From Syntrophomonadaceae bacterium (GTDB lineage Bacteria > Bacillota > Syntrophomonadia > Syntrophomonadales > Syntrophomonadaceae): a stretch of 13,633 nucleotides of DNA. The translations under genes were made by a program, and so were the position numbers. Below are positions 1 to 6,819 of this stretch, piece by piece (within the stretch, counting starts at the first letter, position 1; every line of letters begins with the position of its first letter). The stretch is taken from assembly GCA_012522705.1 (NCBI GenBank), contig JAAYJY010000258.1, positions 1 through 13,633 of the forward strand, read 5' to 3'. The notes below the pieces were generated by a model that did not search any database, was not told where the DNA came from, and saw only the letters and a program-made list of their open reading frames with translations.

Positions 1-953
1 GCTTTAACATATTCCTCGTGATAAAGTTTATTTTGAATAATATAATTGGCCATGCCGCTTAGGAAGGCTATATCCGTTCCGGAGCGCAACGGGCAATACA
101 GGTCGGCAATACCCGAGGTACGGGTATAGCGGGGATCCACATGGATTATCTTGGTGCCCCTGACCCGCCGGCCTTCGGTCAGCCATTTCATCCCGATAGG
201 ATGGTTTTCGGCCATGTTGCTGCCCATAATAAGGGCTACGTCAGTATTTTTCAAATCGACCATATGATTGGTCATGGCGCCGCGTCCAAATGCTGGTGAC
301 AAACCTGCCACCGTGGCGCTGTGTCAGATACGGGCCTGCGTTTCTAGATATGCCATACCCATGGAGCGGGCCAATTTTGCCCACAGGTAACATTCCTCGT
401 TGTCCATCCCGGATCCTCCAACGGATCCTATCTTCTCGGTGCGGTTTACGATCACTTCACTGCCGTCCGCGATCTTCTCTTTGTGAATGAAACTACTGTC
501 CCGGGTTTCCTTAACCCGGTGGGCAATCTGGTCAACCATCCATTCCCATTCTTTTTCTTCCCACTGGTCGCTCCCTGGAGCACGGTACAGGGGCACCGTC
601 GCCCGCATGGGATTGATTTTTTGTTCCCCGGTTTTTTCGTCGTAAATCTCCCTTAAGTTAAACATGGCCGCACCTTTGGCACAAGCACAACCGCGGTTGA
701 TGGGATTATCCGGATCGCCTTCAACACTCAGGAGTTTTACGAAATTGCCAGCCGCATCCCGTTCCGAATAGACCAGCAGGCCGCAGCCGGAAGCGCAGAA
801 CGGACAGACAGTTGGTATGCCTTTGATGTTTTTGATACGTAACGTCCGAATGGCTGCCGCTGCTGGTTTCAGATCGAAGCCAAGGTCAGAAACGGCCATG
901 ACTGCTGCACTGGCACCGGTTACCTTTAAGAACTGTCTACGGGTAACCTTCAT
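1..953 (-). CDS. fdnG: Formate dehydrogenase catalytic subunit, selenocysteine-containing, Tat-exported (3' end outside window)
   Basis: Catalytic subunit of a molybdenum/tungsten bis-pterin formate dehydrogenase, which oxidises formate to CO2; the Tat signal implies an extracytoplasmic enzyme. I start it at the ATG at 951-953 because AGGAG lies just upstream and the protein then opens with a twin-arginine signal (TRRQFLKV, residues 4-11) and a hydrophobic stretch to about residue 34. The [4Fe-4S] motif is C50-x2-C53-x3-C57 with the fourth cysteine probably C91 (ACAKGAA). Codon 210 is TGA at 324-326. The frame stays open past it to the window edge with clear FdnG/FdoG-type sequence (UHSATVAGL, FGRGAMTNHMVD, HVDPRYTRTSGIAD). 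TGA is therefore read as selenocysteine, the Mo/W ligand, and is not a stop. About 318 codons are visible, compared with roughly 1000 for the family. Naming as fdnG rather than fdhA is a judgement from the Tat signal and sequence flavour. Confidence 0.93.
295..326 (-). promoter_or_regulatory. Selenocysteine UGA codon with bacterial SECIS hairpin
   Basis: On the minus strand the UGA (326-324) is followed after 17 nt by a 6-nt apical loop AGGUUU, closed by a 6-bp stem GGUGGC/GUCACC (312-307 with 300-295, one G-U pair). E. coli fdhF, as I remember it, has the same 17-nt spacing and the loop AGGUCU, the site bound by SelB. The hairpin lies inside the coding sequence, as bacterial SECIS elements do. 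A SelB-bound hairpin here would recode the UGA as selenocysteine. Confidence 0.9.
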
Positions 954-1001
954 TCTACAAACACTCTCCTTTCCCCCTAAAGATACATCCATTCCACCCA
1001 T

Positions 1002-1030
1002 AGTATAGCATCACTGTAGTTTTAGAAACA
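1002..1030 (-). promoter_or_regulatory. Possible sigma-A promoter of the formate dehydrogenase gene
   Basis: On the minus strand TATACT (1007-1002) stands 17 nt after TGTTTC (1030-1025). The -10 is good and the -35 poor. It would give a leader of about 40 nt before the ATG at 953. A second possible -10 (TATAAT, 1285-1280) has no clear -35. Confidence 0.35.
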
Positions 1031-1064
1031 GATGCTTTTTAGTGAGATTACTGATAAAAATTAC

Positions 1065-1078
1065 TAGTGGTCCCACTA
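1065..1078. repeat. 14-bp dyad TAGTGG-TC-CCACTA, possible operator
   Basis: Perfect 6-bp inverted repeat with a 2-bp centre, about 35 bp upstream of the -35 proposed for the formate dehydrogenase gene. A loop this short favours a protein-binding site over an RNA hairpin. The function is inferred from position only. Confidence 0.3.
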
Positions 1079-1345
1079 AGAAACGTTTACGGCTATTAAA
1101 AGAACCACGGGGGCGCCAACGCCCCTGAACTCCCAAAAATTATCACCTCCACCGGGAGCAAAGATATTTATTGCACCCTACAAACCGAGCCAGGGTTCAA
1201 AAATAATGCCTGTCTGGATTGCATGCAATTGTTCATCCGAGGTAAACTTCGACAAACAAAGTTAAATCCCTGCCACTTAATTATAGCAAGGACGGAAAAA
1301 TAAAAAAACATTATATTTATCATCTCTGCACGTAATGCTATTTGG

Positions 1346-3265
1346 TTATTGGAGACCCTCCCACATAATGTGACCGGTTTGATCAAGATGATAACCACCC
1401 AAGGCTCGCATGCGCTGCTTGAATTCATCACTGTTGATTGCAGTTAGCAGGATATGCAATTGGTGGTCGGTAAAGAGATCGGGAAGGATGCAGAGATCAT
1501 ATCGTTCCGTTGCTACTGGCACAAAGTCAAGGTCCAGGACCCGGGCACTTGCATATATGGCCAGCCCCGTATCGCCGGCATTATTTTTAATTGATGCGGC
1601 TACTGCCAAATGAGAGTATTCCTCCCGGTTATAGCCATTGATTTGATTGCTGTCGATGCCATGCTTCTGCAATAGATAGTCCAACAGCAAACGGGTACCG
1701 GCTCCTTTTTGTCGATTTATGTAGCGGACCTCTGGTCTAACCAGATCCTCGACTCCATTTATCAGCAAAGGATTACCCTTCTGGACTACCAAGCCTTGGT
1801 CGCGCTTGACCAAGTTAACCAGCAGCACCTTCTGCTGACGCAAATACTTTTTGAGGTAACTGGTATTGTAGTCTCCGCTGGTGTAGTCCAACAGGTGGAG
1901 TCCGGCACAATGGGTTTCGCCGCGGCTTAGAGAAACAATTCCTCCCATGCTGCCCACGTTGGTGGATATCATCCGGGTGCCGTGGTCCTTCTGCAAGATA
2001 TCGATCAGCACATCTATGGCCAGATCATGACTGCCCAAACATACCAGCGTATTTTCGATCACCGGCCGGGGGCGATTCAATGCCACCCGGCAGGAGTTTC
2101 CGGCCTCCAATCCCTCGTTGCCCCGCGGGATATGAAGCACCCCGTCGGATTTGACCAGCATGGTGGTGACCCCAGCGCCCCTATTCAATGGGTATGCCAA
2201 ATACTGGTCAGATATTTTGGCCAAGTTTACATTCACATACTCATCTACTCCGGCATGAGATGGTAGCTTGCGCGCCACTTGGCATTGAATGGTTTCCGGA
2301 GTCGGCATTTCTCCCCCGGATCGTCTATATAGAATAGGCTGGGCAAACAGGCTGAATATAAGCTGGGCGGAAACCGGATAGCCGGGCACACCTATAACCG
2401 GCTTGCGGTGAATGATCCCCAGTATGGCAGGTTTTCCTGGCCGAGTTGCTACCCCGTGGACAATCAGGTGGCCGAGTTCCTGTACGATGGAGGCGGTATA
2501 ATCCTCCCGCCCAGCTGACGATCCCGAACAAATCACTATCAGGTCTGCCCGGGGTTCCACTTCCTTGACCGCCTGGCGGATCAACTCTTTGTCATCCACG
2601 ACAATATCATGTCGGAGAGCAACCCCTCCCCATTGCTCACAAAGCGCTGCCAGCATGCGGCTGTTACTTTCCACGATCTCCCCGGGAGGCATGTCGTCGT
2701 AGCCATGTTCAACCAATTCGGTGCCGGTCGGAATTATGGCCACCACCGGTCTTTTGATTACCGTTATCCGTTCAACTGAGGCGGTTTTGAAGGAAGCCAA
2801 TTCATAAGGCCCGATCAAAGTCCGGCTGGGCACTATCATATCCTGTTCGACCATGTCCTCGCCCACGGAACGGACGTGTTGCCAGGGTACCGCCGGCCGG
2901 ATGATTAGGTACTGGCCGGCGCGCATGTTAACGTCTTCTATCATTACCACTGCGTCATATTCTGGCGGTACATAATCACCGGTATCGACCATCAATGCCT
3001 GGTTTTGGTTCAGGCTGACAGGATTAACTTCACTGGCCGCATATGTGGAGACGGCCTTGACCGCAATTCCATCCATGGCCGAGGCCATGTAGTGGGGATG
3101 GGACCGGCGGGCATAAACTGGCTGGAACGTTCTTCGTCCCAAGCATTCCATAATGTCCACTTCTTCATGTCTTAGCCTCAGCCACCCGCATTCGGTCAGG
3201 TGCCGGGTGAACAATTCCAATGCTTCTTCCAGAGGTTTATTTTCGATGTAAACGTTTCTGCCCAA
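1346..3265 (-). CDS. MoeA-type molybdopterin molybdotransferase fused to a C-terminal molybdate-binding-type (PBP-like) domain
   Basis: MoeA enzymes insert molybdate into adenylylated molybdopterin. Residues 1-400 are MoeA: ASAMDGIAV (61-69), DTGDYVPPEYDAVVM (94-108), PTGTEL (179-184), SGSSAGREDY (247-256, in place of the usual GGxSxGxxD), ATRPGKPA (273-280) and GVPGYPVSA (292-300). Residues about 406-620 match the COG1910 periplasmic-binding-like domain: GSHDLAIDVL, GSMGG with SRGETHCAGLHLLD, NRQKGAGTRLLLDYLL and a C-terminal ERYDLCI. No signal peptide is seen, so that domain is probably a cytoplasmic sensor or carrier of molybdate or tungstate. The start is TTG, supported by AGGAGG 7 nt upstream. 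The family is known as a MoeA/unknown-domain fusion. It lies upstream of formate dehydrogenase on the same strand and diverges from the plain moeA. Confidence 0.9.
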   Translation of the reverse strand: MGRNVYIENKPLEEALELFTRHLTECGWLRLRHEEVDIMECLGRRTFQPVYARRSHPHYMASAMDGIAVKAVSTYAASEVNPVSLNQNQALMVDTGDYVPPEYDAVVMIEDVNMRAGQYLIIRPAVPWQHVRSVGEDMVEQDMIVPSRTLIGPYELASFKTASVERITVIKRPVVAIIPTGTELVEHGYDDMPPGEIVESNSRMLAALCEQWGGVALRHDIVVDDKELIRQAVKEVEPRADLIVICSGSSAGREDYTASIVQELGHLIVHGVATRPGKPAILGIIHRKPVIGVPGYPVSAQLIFSLFAQPILYRRSGGEMPTPETIQCQVARKLPSHAGVDEYVNVNLAKISDQYLAYPLNRGAGVTTMLVKSDGVLHIPRGNEGLEAGNSCRVALNRPRPVIENTLVCLGSHDLAIDVLIDILQKDHGTRMISTNVGSMGGIVSLSRGETHCAGLHLLDYTSGDYNTSYLKKYLRQQKVLLVNLVKRDQGLVVQKGNPLLINGVEDLVRPEVRYINRQKGAGTRLLLDYLLQKHGIDSNQINGYNREEYSHLAVAASIKNNAGDTGLAIYASARVLDLDFVPVATERYDLCILPDLFTDHQLHILLTAINSDEFKQRMRALGGYHLDQTGHIMWEGLQ

Positions 3266-3300
3266 CGGTGGTCCTCCTCACAGATCATTGGCCTGATGAT

Positions 3301-3329
3301 TTGTACGGACAGGCTTGTTTAAGTATAAT
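3301..3329 (+). promoter_or_regulatory. Sigma-A promoter of moeA
   Basis: TTGTAC (3301-3306), a 17-bp spacer and a perfect TATAAT (3324-3329) give a predicted start of transcription near 3336, about 37 nt before the moeA ATG. On the minus strand TATACT (3327-3322) overlaps the same -10. The divergent MoeA-fusion gene may thus be controlled from the same 107-bp gap, but no clear minus-strand -35 is seen. Confidence 0.7.
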
Positions 3330-3372
3330 TGAAAAATACACCAAAAACAAAAAGGAATAGGGGTACCAGCCC

Positions 3373-4581
3373 ATGCCAGAATTTCTTAAAGTGCTGAGGT
3401 TTCAAGAGGCCATGGGCCTGCTCCGGGAGCGGGCTCCGCGTCCGGATGTAGAGGTCGTGGACTTGGCCGCAAGCAATCGCCGGATCTTGGCCAATGACAT
3501 AATGAGTCCCGAGGATATGCCATCTTTCAATCGTTCAACCGTAGATGGCTATGTGGTCAGAGCTGAGGACACCTTCGGCAGCAGCGAATCCCTGCCTGGT
3601 ATGGTTAATCATATCGGGGCCGTGGAGATGGGTGTGGAGCCCGGATTCGTCATTACTAGCGGGGAATGCGCCTGGATGCCCACCGGAGGGATGCTCCCAC
3701 AAGGCAGCAATGCGGTAGTGATGGTGGAATACACGGAAAAACTGGGCCCGGATACGGTCCTCCTGTACCGGCCGGTGGCGCCAGGGGAAAACGTGATGCA
3801 TAAAGGGGAAGATGTGGGCCGGGGAATTCCGGTCTTCAGCCGGGGGAAATGGCTGCAGGCCAAGGACATCGGCCTGCTGGCCTCGTTGGGGGTAAGCACG
3901 GTGTCGGTGTTTAAACCCTATCGGGTAGGGGTCTTGTCGACCGGTGATGAGGTGATACCCATTGACCAACCCCCGGCCATGGGGCAAGTGAGAGACGTCA
4001 ATTCCTACTCCATCGCTGCCGCGGTGGAATCATACGGAGCTGTGCCCCGGCGTTATCCCCTGGTCACGGATGACCGGGAAGCTCTGCAAAAGGCTATGGG
4101 CAAGGCGTTGACGGAAAATGACCTGGTCATCCTTTCAGGGGGGAGTTCGGTAGGGGTAGCTGATTATTCATTAGAGATCATGCTTTCCATGCCGGATGCG
4201 GAAATGCTCTTCCACGGGATCGCGGTCAAACCCGGCAAGCCTACCATTGGGGTGAGAGCCGGCCGTAAACTGATAGTCGGACTGCCGGGCCATCCTGTCT
4301 CAGCTCTAATGGTCTTCTACATATTATGTGCACCAATCATAAGCCCGGTGACCATGAGGTTGGTGACCGGCCGGCTAACCGTAAACATTGCTTCTCAACC
4401 GGGGCGTGATGATTTTATACCGGTGCAAATTCAGGACAACGACGGTACCCGGGAGGTGCATCCGCTACTGGGCAAATCAGGATTGATGAGCATCCTGGCC
4501 AAGGCGGATGGATTTGTCCATATCGTCTACGAGAAGCAGGGCTTGGAAGCGGGCACCATGGTCGATGTCATTACCTTTTAG
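3373..4581 (+). CDS. moeA: Molybdopterin molybdotransferase MoeA
   Basis: Cytoplasmic enzyme of the last step of molybdenum cofactor synthesis, transferring molybdate to adenylyl-molybdopterin. At 402 residues it has the family's normal length. Motifs in order are FNRSTVDGYVVRA (52-64), PTGGMLPQGSNAVVMVE (103-119), STGDE (189-193), SGGSSVGVADY (255-265), AVKPGKPTIG (284-293) and GLPGHPVSA (303-311). Unlike the fused paralogue, it keeps the canonical SGGxSxG loop and GLPGHP motif. The ATG is chosen from the conserved N-terminus; the ribosome site is weak (AAGGAA lies rather far upstream). It diverges from the MoeA-fusion gene across a 107-bp gap, so the two paralogues probably serve the same molybdo- or tungsto-enzymes, including the neighbouring formate dehydrogenase. 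A role specific to Mo or to W cannot be read from the sequence. Confidence 0.93.
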   Translation: MPEFLKVLRFQEAMGLLRERAPRPDVEVVDLAASNRRILANDIMSPEDMPSFNRSTVDGYVVRAEDTFGSSESLPGMVNHIGAVEMGVEPGFVITSGECAWMPTGGMLPQGSNAVVMVEYTEKLGPDTVLLYRPVAPGENVMHKGEDVGRGIPVFSRGKWLQAKDIGLLASLGVSTVSVFKPYRVGVLSTGDEVIPIDQPPAMGQVRDVNSYSIAAAVESYGAVPRRYPLVTDDREALQKAMGKALTENDLVILSGGSSVGVADYSLEIMLSMPDAEMLFHGIAVKPGKPTIGVRAGRKLIVGLPGHPVSALMVFYILCAPIISPVTMRLVTGRLTVNIASQPGRDDFIPVQIQDNDGTREVHPLLGKSGLMSILAKADGFVHIVYEKQGLEAGTMVDVITF

Positions 4582-4596
4582 GCTTACTTGGCCGCA

Positions 4597-4632
4597 GGCC
4601 CTCCATCTCCAGCCTCGCCCAAGAGGAGGGCC
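4597..4632. repeat. Inverted repeat GGCCCTCC / GGAGGGCC after moeA
   Basis: Eight-bp perfect arms (4597-4604 and 4625-4632) with a 20-nt loop, starting 15 bases after the moeA stop. No T-run follows, so it is not a classic terminator. It may protect the 3' end of the moeA transcript. Confidence 0.45.
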
Positions 4633-4671
4633 GATTCCTTGGATACTTCTGATCAGATCGGGTCAACTGTC

Positions 4672-4708
4672 TTGTCTGCAATTAATTATTAATATTGATT
4701 GCAGACAA
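4672..4708. repeat. Perfect 11-bp inverted repeat TTGTCTGCAAT / ATTGCAGACAA
   Basis: The arms are 4672-4682 and 4698-4708, with an AT-only loop apart from one G (15 nt). No T-run follows directly on either strand, though a pyrimidine-rich stretch begins about 14 nt further on (4722-4738). It could be a transcript end, a cruciform or a regulator site. Ten bases of the right arm region (TTGATTGCAG, 4695-4704) recur at 4808-4817. Confidence 0.5.
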
Positions 4709-4773
4709 CCCTAATAGTATCTCTGTTCTTTCTTTCCTAATTAATGTATTTATAACTTTATTTAAACCTATCT

Positions 4774-4985
4774 TTCGGGGTGGCTGAGAAAGCGAACCAG
4801 CAAGGGTTTGATTGCAGCTCTGGGTTGCACTTTTGTGCAATTCGGGGATTGTTTTACAAGACAACCCCTGAGTTGCCGTTCAGGTCAACTGATGGAATGT
4901 CTGATCACCCTGACCGGTCTTTAGGCCGGCTATACCCAAGGCCTCCAGGAAGTGGTCGGAGATACGGGTGAACCCCTGCTCTAAT
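4774..4985 (+). ncRNA. Candidate structured RNA: chain of tandem hairpins (unrecognised)
   Basis: At least four hairpins follow one another. They are GGGUUGCAC-UUUU-GUGCAAUUC (4822-4843, 9 bp with two G-U pairs), GGGG(A)UUGU/ACAACCCC (4844-4868, 8 bp with one bulged A), AGUUG/CAACU (4871-4890) and CCGGUC-UUUA-GGCCGG (4914-4929, 6 bp with one G-U). A weak CUCC/GGAG pair follows at 4943-4961. G-U pairs inside otherwise perfect stems favour a plus-strand RNA. The segment GAUUGCA (4810-4816) could pair with UGCAAUU in competition with the first hairpin. No known riboswitch, tRNA, SRP, RNase P or tmRNA core is recognised, and no clear promoter or U-run terminator flanks it. Confidence 0.35.
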
Positions 4986-5216
4986 TACTGTTAAATTGTT
5001 CTTCTCCAGTTGCGCTCAATAGATTGACCTCCATTGATTGGTTTGCAATAAGCTGTAATGACTCCAATCGAAAAAACTCAGGGCTAATTGTATACAAAAT
5101 GCACAATCACATTTAAAGTTTAATCCGGACAATGTGTAACCGGCCTTGCGAACATTGGTTCTTGGGACTGGTATCATGGGATGGCCCGGGTCCACAATTG
5201 ACTGGCTATATCCGAT
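4986..5216. other. Intergenic stretch without a recognisable gene
   Basis: About 230 AT-leaning bases between the hairpin cluster and the terminator of the minus-strand ATPase gene. TTGACC and TTGATT elements near 5020-5045 lack acceptable -10 partners. A 6-bp GATTGG/CCAATC inverted repeat lies near 5035-5080. I see no supported promoter, RNA or coding sequence. Confidence 0.4.
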
Positions 5217-5248
5217 AAAAAAAGCCCCCCATCCTGCGGGGGGGGGGC
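5217..5248 (-). terminator. Rho-independent terminator of the P-loop ATPase gene
   Basis: On the minus strand a stem of six or seven G-C pairs (run of C/G at 5248-5238 with 5230-5224, loop GCAGGAT) is followed by seven T's (5223-5217). It lies about 30 bases past the ATPase stop. The run of ten G's on the plus strand (5238-5247) is also a place where read errors are likely. Confidence 0.85.
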
Positions 5249-5276
5249 AATCTTACTCAAGCCGTCGGCGTTTCGA

Positions 5277-6386
5277 TCAACACCGGGCGCTGGCCCGATC
5301 GGTCATGATTTTTTCCACCAGAGCCTGTCGGCATGCTTCCACGGCGTCAAAATCCATGGCGGGCACATATAACCCCTCCAATTCATCGTGCAGGACCTTG
5401 GCAAATTGGATGTACCTGACGGCTGCCTGAATCCCCGCTCCGAAGCGATCCCGGGTAGTGTACAAGCGGTCGCCGAGGGCATTTATGGCGGAGGAGTCCA
5501 GCAACTGGTCGAAATCCAGGATACGCTTATATTGCTTGAGGTTCAGTCTGCGCCCATAATCGACTATATGCCCGCTGACATCAAGGATGGCGGTTTGGCT
5601 GGCTGGGATCAGGATAAGGTCCAGGTCGGTTGGGTCGAAGGGTGAGTGAAAAATTTCGGAATAGATGTTGTTAAGGGTGATCATGCTTTCAATATGCCGG
5701 AGGAGATCTTTGACTCCCGAGCCAGGACTGCCCTGCACCGCAAAGACCGACCAGGAATTATCAAGAAGGGTTTCCACCCTGGTCACAGCGCCGCCAGGGG
5801 TAATGGCGCCGGCAAACAGGTGACGGGGGGGGCGTTCCGATTTGGGGCTGTTCTGGATAAAGTCATCCGTTAATGCCAATATATTGCGGTTCACAATAGG
5901 GGGATCGACTGCCGCCCCTATAAAAGAACCCCATTCCCACCAAGCACAGCTGGCTTCCTGTAAACGATTGTAGGCCCGCTGAAATTGCATGCTTATTTGC
6001 TGGGTCAGGCTGATAATTTTCGGCTTGCTGGCCATAATAGCGGCTGGATCCCAGAAATCGCCCAGATTGATTATATAATCGACCGCGCCGGGATAGCCGG
6101 GATCCACCATATGGGGAGCAGTCCCGTCCAGCAGGCAAACCTTTTGATCGCCGATTACGATCCCATCCAGAGAATCATTGTCCGAGGAACACCAGTGGTA
6201 TTCGATATCATCGCCGCTTTGGCCCAGATCGGCGGCCACCGACTTCATAAAAGTAGACTTGCCGGTCCCGGGACCGCCCTTGAGGATGATTTTCTGGGGA
6301 TCATCCGGAGGGACTATTTGGTCGTAAAAGGAATGGAAACCCTGGCAAGTGTTGCCGCCGGGATAGACGCTGCGCGCTTTCATCAT
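5277..6386 (-). CDS. PRK06851-family P-loop ATPase of unknown function
   Basis: Conserved Firmicutes protein with an NTP-binding fold; its cellular role is not established. Features of the 369 residues: Walker A GGPGTGKST at 37-45, a conserved block DGTAPHMVDPGYPGAVD (87-103) followed by INLGDFWD, and a second P-loop-like site GSPGSGVK (219-226). In the second site the lysine expected after GxxxxG is a valine, with a lysine one place later, so this half probably no longer binds nucleotide normally. The family is, as I recall it, a tandem two-domain ATPase. There is no signal peptide or membrane segment. The start is ATG at 6384-6386 with GGAGGT 7 nt upstream; a second ATG follows directly. 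It is probably expressed alone, since a terminator lies before it (6480-6505) and another after it (5217-5248). Confidence 0.82.
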   Translation of the reverse strand: MMKARSVYPGGNTCQGFHSFYDQIVPPDDPQKIILKGGPGTGKSTFMKSVAADLGQSGDDIEYHWCSSDNDSLDGIVIGDQKVCLLDGTAPHMVDPGYPGAVDYIINLGDFWDPAAIMASKPKIISLTQQISMQFQRAYNRLQEASCAWWEWGSFIGAAVDPPIVNRNILALTDDFIQNSPKSERPPRHLFAGAITPGGAVTRVETLLDNSWSVFAVQGSPGSGVKDLLRHIESMITLNNIYSEIFHSPFDPTDLDLILIPASQTAILDVSGHIVDYGRRLNLKQYKRILDFDQLLDSSAINALGDRLYTTRDRFGAGIQAAVRYIQFAKVLHDELEGLYVPAMDFDAVEACRQALVEKIMTDRASARC

Positions 6387-6479
6387 TATATCGACCTCCA
6401 GTTTATTATGCCCGGTATTTTTGCTTTGACTTATCTATATGTACCGGACGGGCAAATCGGTCAGGAATAATATGGCACG

Positions 6480-6505
6480 AAAAAAGGCGGATCAAACGTC
6501 CGCCT
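6480..6505 (-). terminator. Rho-independent terminator of the DUF896 gene
   Basis: On the minus strand GGCGGA (6504-6499), a 7-nt loop and TCCGCC (6491-6486) form a 6-bp stem, followed by six T's (6485-6480). It lies about 27 bases past the DUF896 stop. It separates that gene from the ATPase gene downstream. Confidence 0.88.
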
Positions 6506-6531
6506 GTTGTGGCACAACCATCACGCAGGCA

Positions 6532-6705
6532 TCATTGTTTGGGCTCAATACTGGCTTGGTCAAGTGCGCATTTCAGCTGTTCCTTGAGCTCATCGATGTA
6601 TATGCGGTAAAGTCGGGTCTGTTCCGCCTGCTCCTCACTGGTAAGCCCTTCGGTCTTCTTTTTTCTGGCCAATTCATTGATGCGTTGTGTCAGTTCCTCG
6701 TCCAC
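6532..6705 (-). CDS. DUF896 (YnzC-like) small protein
   Basis: A 57-residue cytoplasmic protein, too short and with the wrong start codon (GTG) for a simple scan. Read from 6705 it begins MDEELTQRINELARKKKTEG, then LTSEEQAEQTRLYRIYIDELK. This matches the DUF896/YnzC pattern of an N-terminal helix RINELAxKxK, a short turn 'GLT-EE-AEQ' and a second helix. The YnzC fold is a two-helix hairpin of unknown molecular function; some members in Bacillus are tied to the SOS response, which cannot be seen here. GGAGGT stands 8 nt before the GTG, and a terminator follows, so it is probably a single-gene unit. It diverges from recJ across 114 bases. Confidence 0.88.
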   Translation of the reverse strand: MDEELTQRINELARKKKTEGLTSEEQAEQTRLYRIYIDELKEQLKCALDQASIEPKQ

Positions 6706-6819
6706 CTAAGCCCACCTCCATAACAAATTAGGATACAGTCTTAAACTATTAATGATAGAATTATACAATATTTATAATGCCGGACCAAACTGACCTTGGC
6801 ATAGCGGGGGATAGGTACG
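6706..6819. promoter_or_regulatory. Divergent promoter region, DUF896 gene / recJ
   Basis: The gap is very AT-rich. On the plus strand TATAAT (6773-6778) with a poor -35 (TTAATG at 6749-6754, 18-bp spacer) could serve recJ, starting about 35-40 nt before its ATG. On the minus strand TATAAT (6765-6760) could serve the DUF896 gene but has no clear -35. The region is convincing as promoter DNA; the exact elements are less sure. Confidence 0.45.

Larger units (their letters stand above)
954..1345 (-). other. Intergenic leader between the MoeA-fusion gene and formate dehydrogenase, with SD-like sequence and GC hairpin
   Basis: About 390 bases on the minus strand with no established gene. Just after the MoeA-fusion stop, CATTA/TAATG (1337-1333 and 1313-1309) precedes seven T's (1308-1302), a weak possible terminator. 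Further down is a perfect Shine-Dalgarno-like GGAGGTGAT (1150-1142). Nine nt after its GGAGG a TTG opens a 41-codon frame (1136-1011). A hairpin GGGGCG-TTGG-CGCCCC (1125-1110) lies inside that frame. It is followed by the dyad at 1065-1078 and the possible promoter at 1002-1030, listed separately. I cannot tell whether the short frame is translated. Confidence 0.35.

Noticed and set aside
324..1001. Stand-alone 225-residue protein ending at the TGA, starting upstream at MGGMDVSL
   Set aside because: The frame continues past TGA with family sequence and a SECIS, and the true start is the ATG at 951-953, which has the ribosome site and puts the Tat motif at the N-terminus.
1168..1431. Minus-strand 87-codon ORF overlapping the end of the MoeA-fusion gene
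   Set aside because: It overlaps the known gene in another frame, its composition is unlike a protein family, and I see no ribosome site.
3535..3987. Antisense 150-codon ORF inside moeA, and similar long antisense ORFs in recJ, relA and the ATPase
   Set aside because: They are shadows of strongly recognised genes in GC-leaning DNA and have no own ribosome sites or family matches.
4774..4800. TPP-riboswitch-like start (GGGGTGGCTGAGA)
   Set aside because: The other conserved TPP parts (ACCUGAU, UAAUGCCAGCG) are missing and no thiamine gene follows.
4780..4971. Plus-strand GTG ORF of 63 codons
   Set aside because: No Shine-Dalgarno upstream, no family resemblance, and the stretch is better explained by tandem hairpins.
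4930..4985. Moco-riboswitch resemblance (GGCCTCC...) near moeA
   Set aside because: Only a few bases match what I remember of the motif, the stem pattern does not fit, and it lies downstream of moeA with no target gene on that strand.
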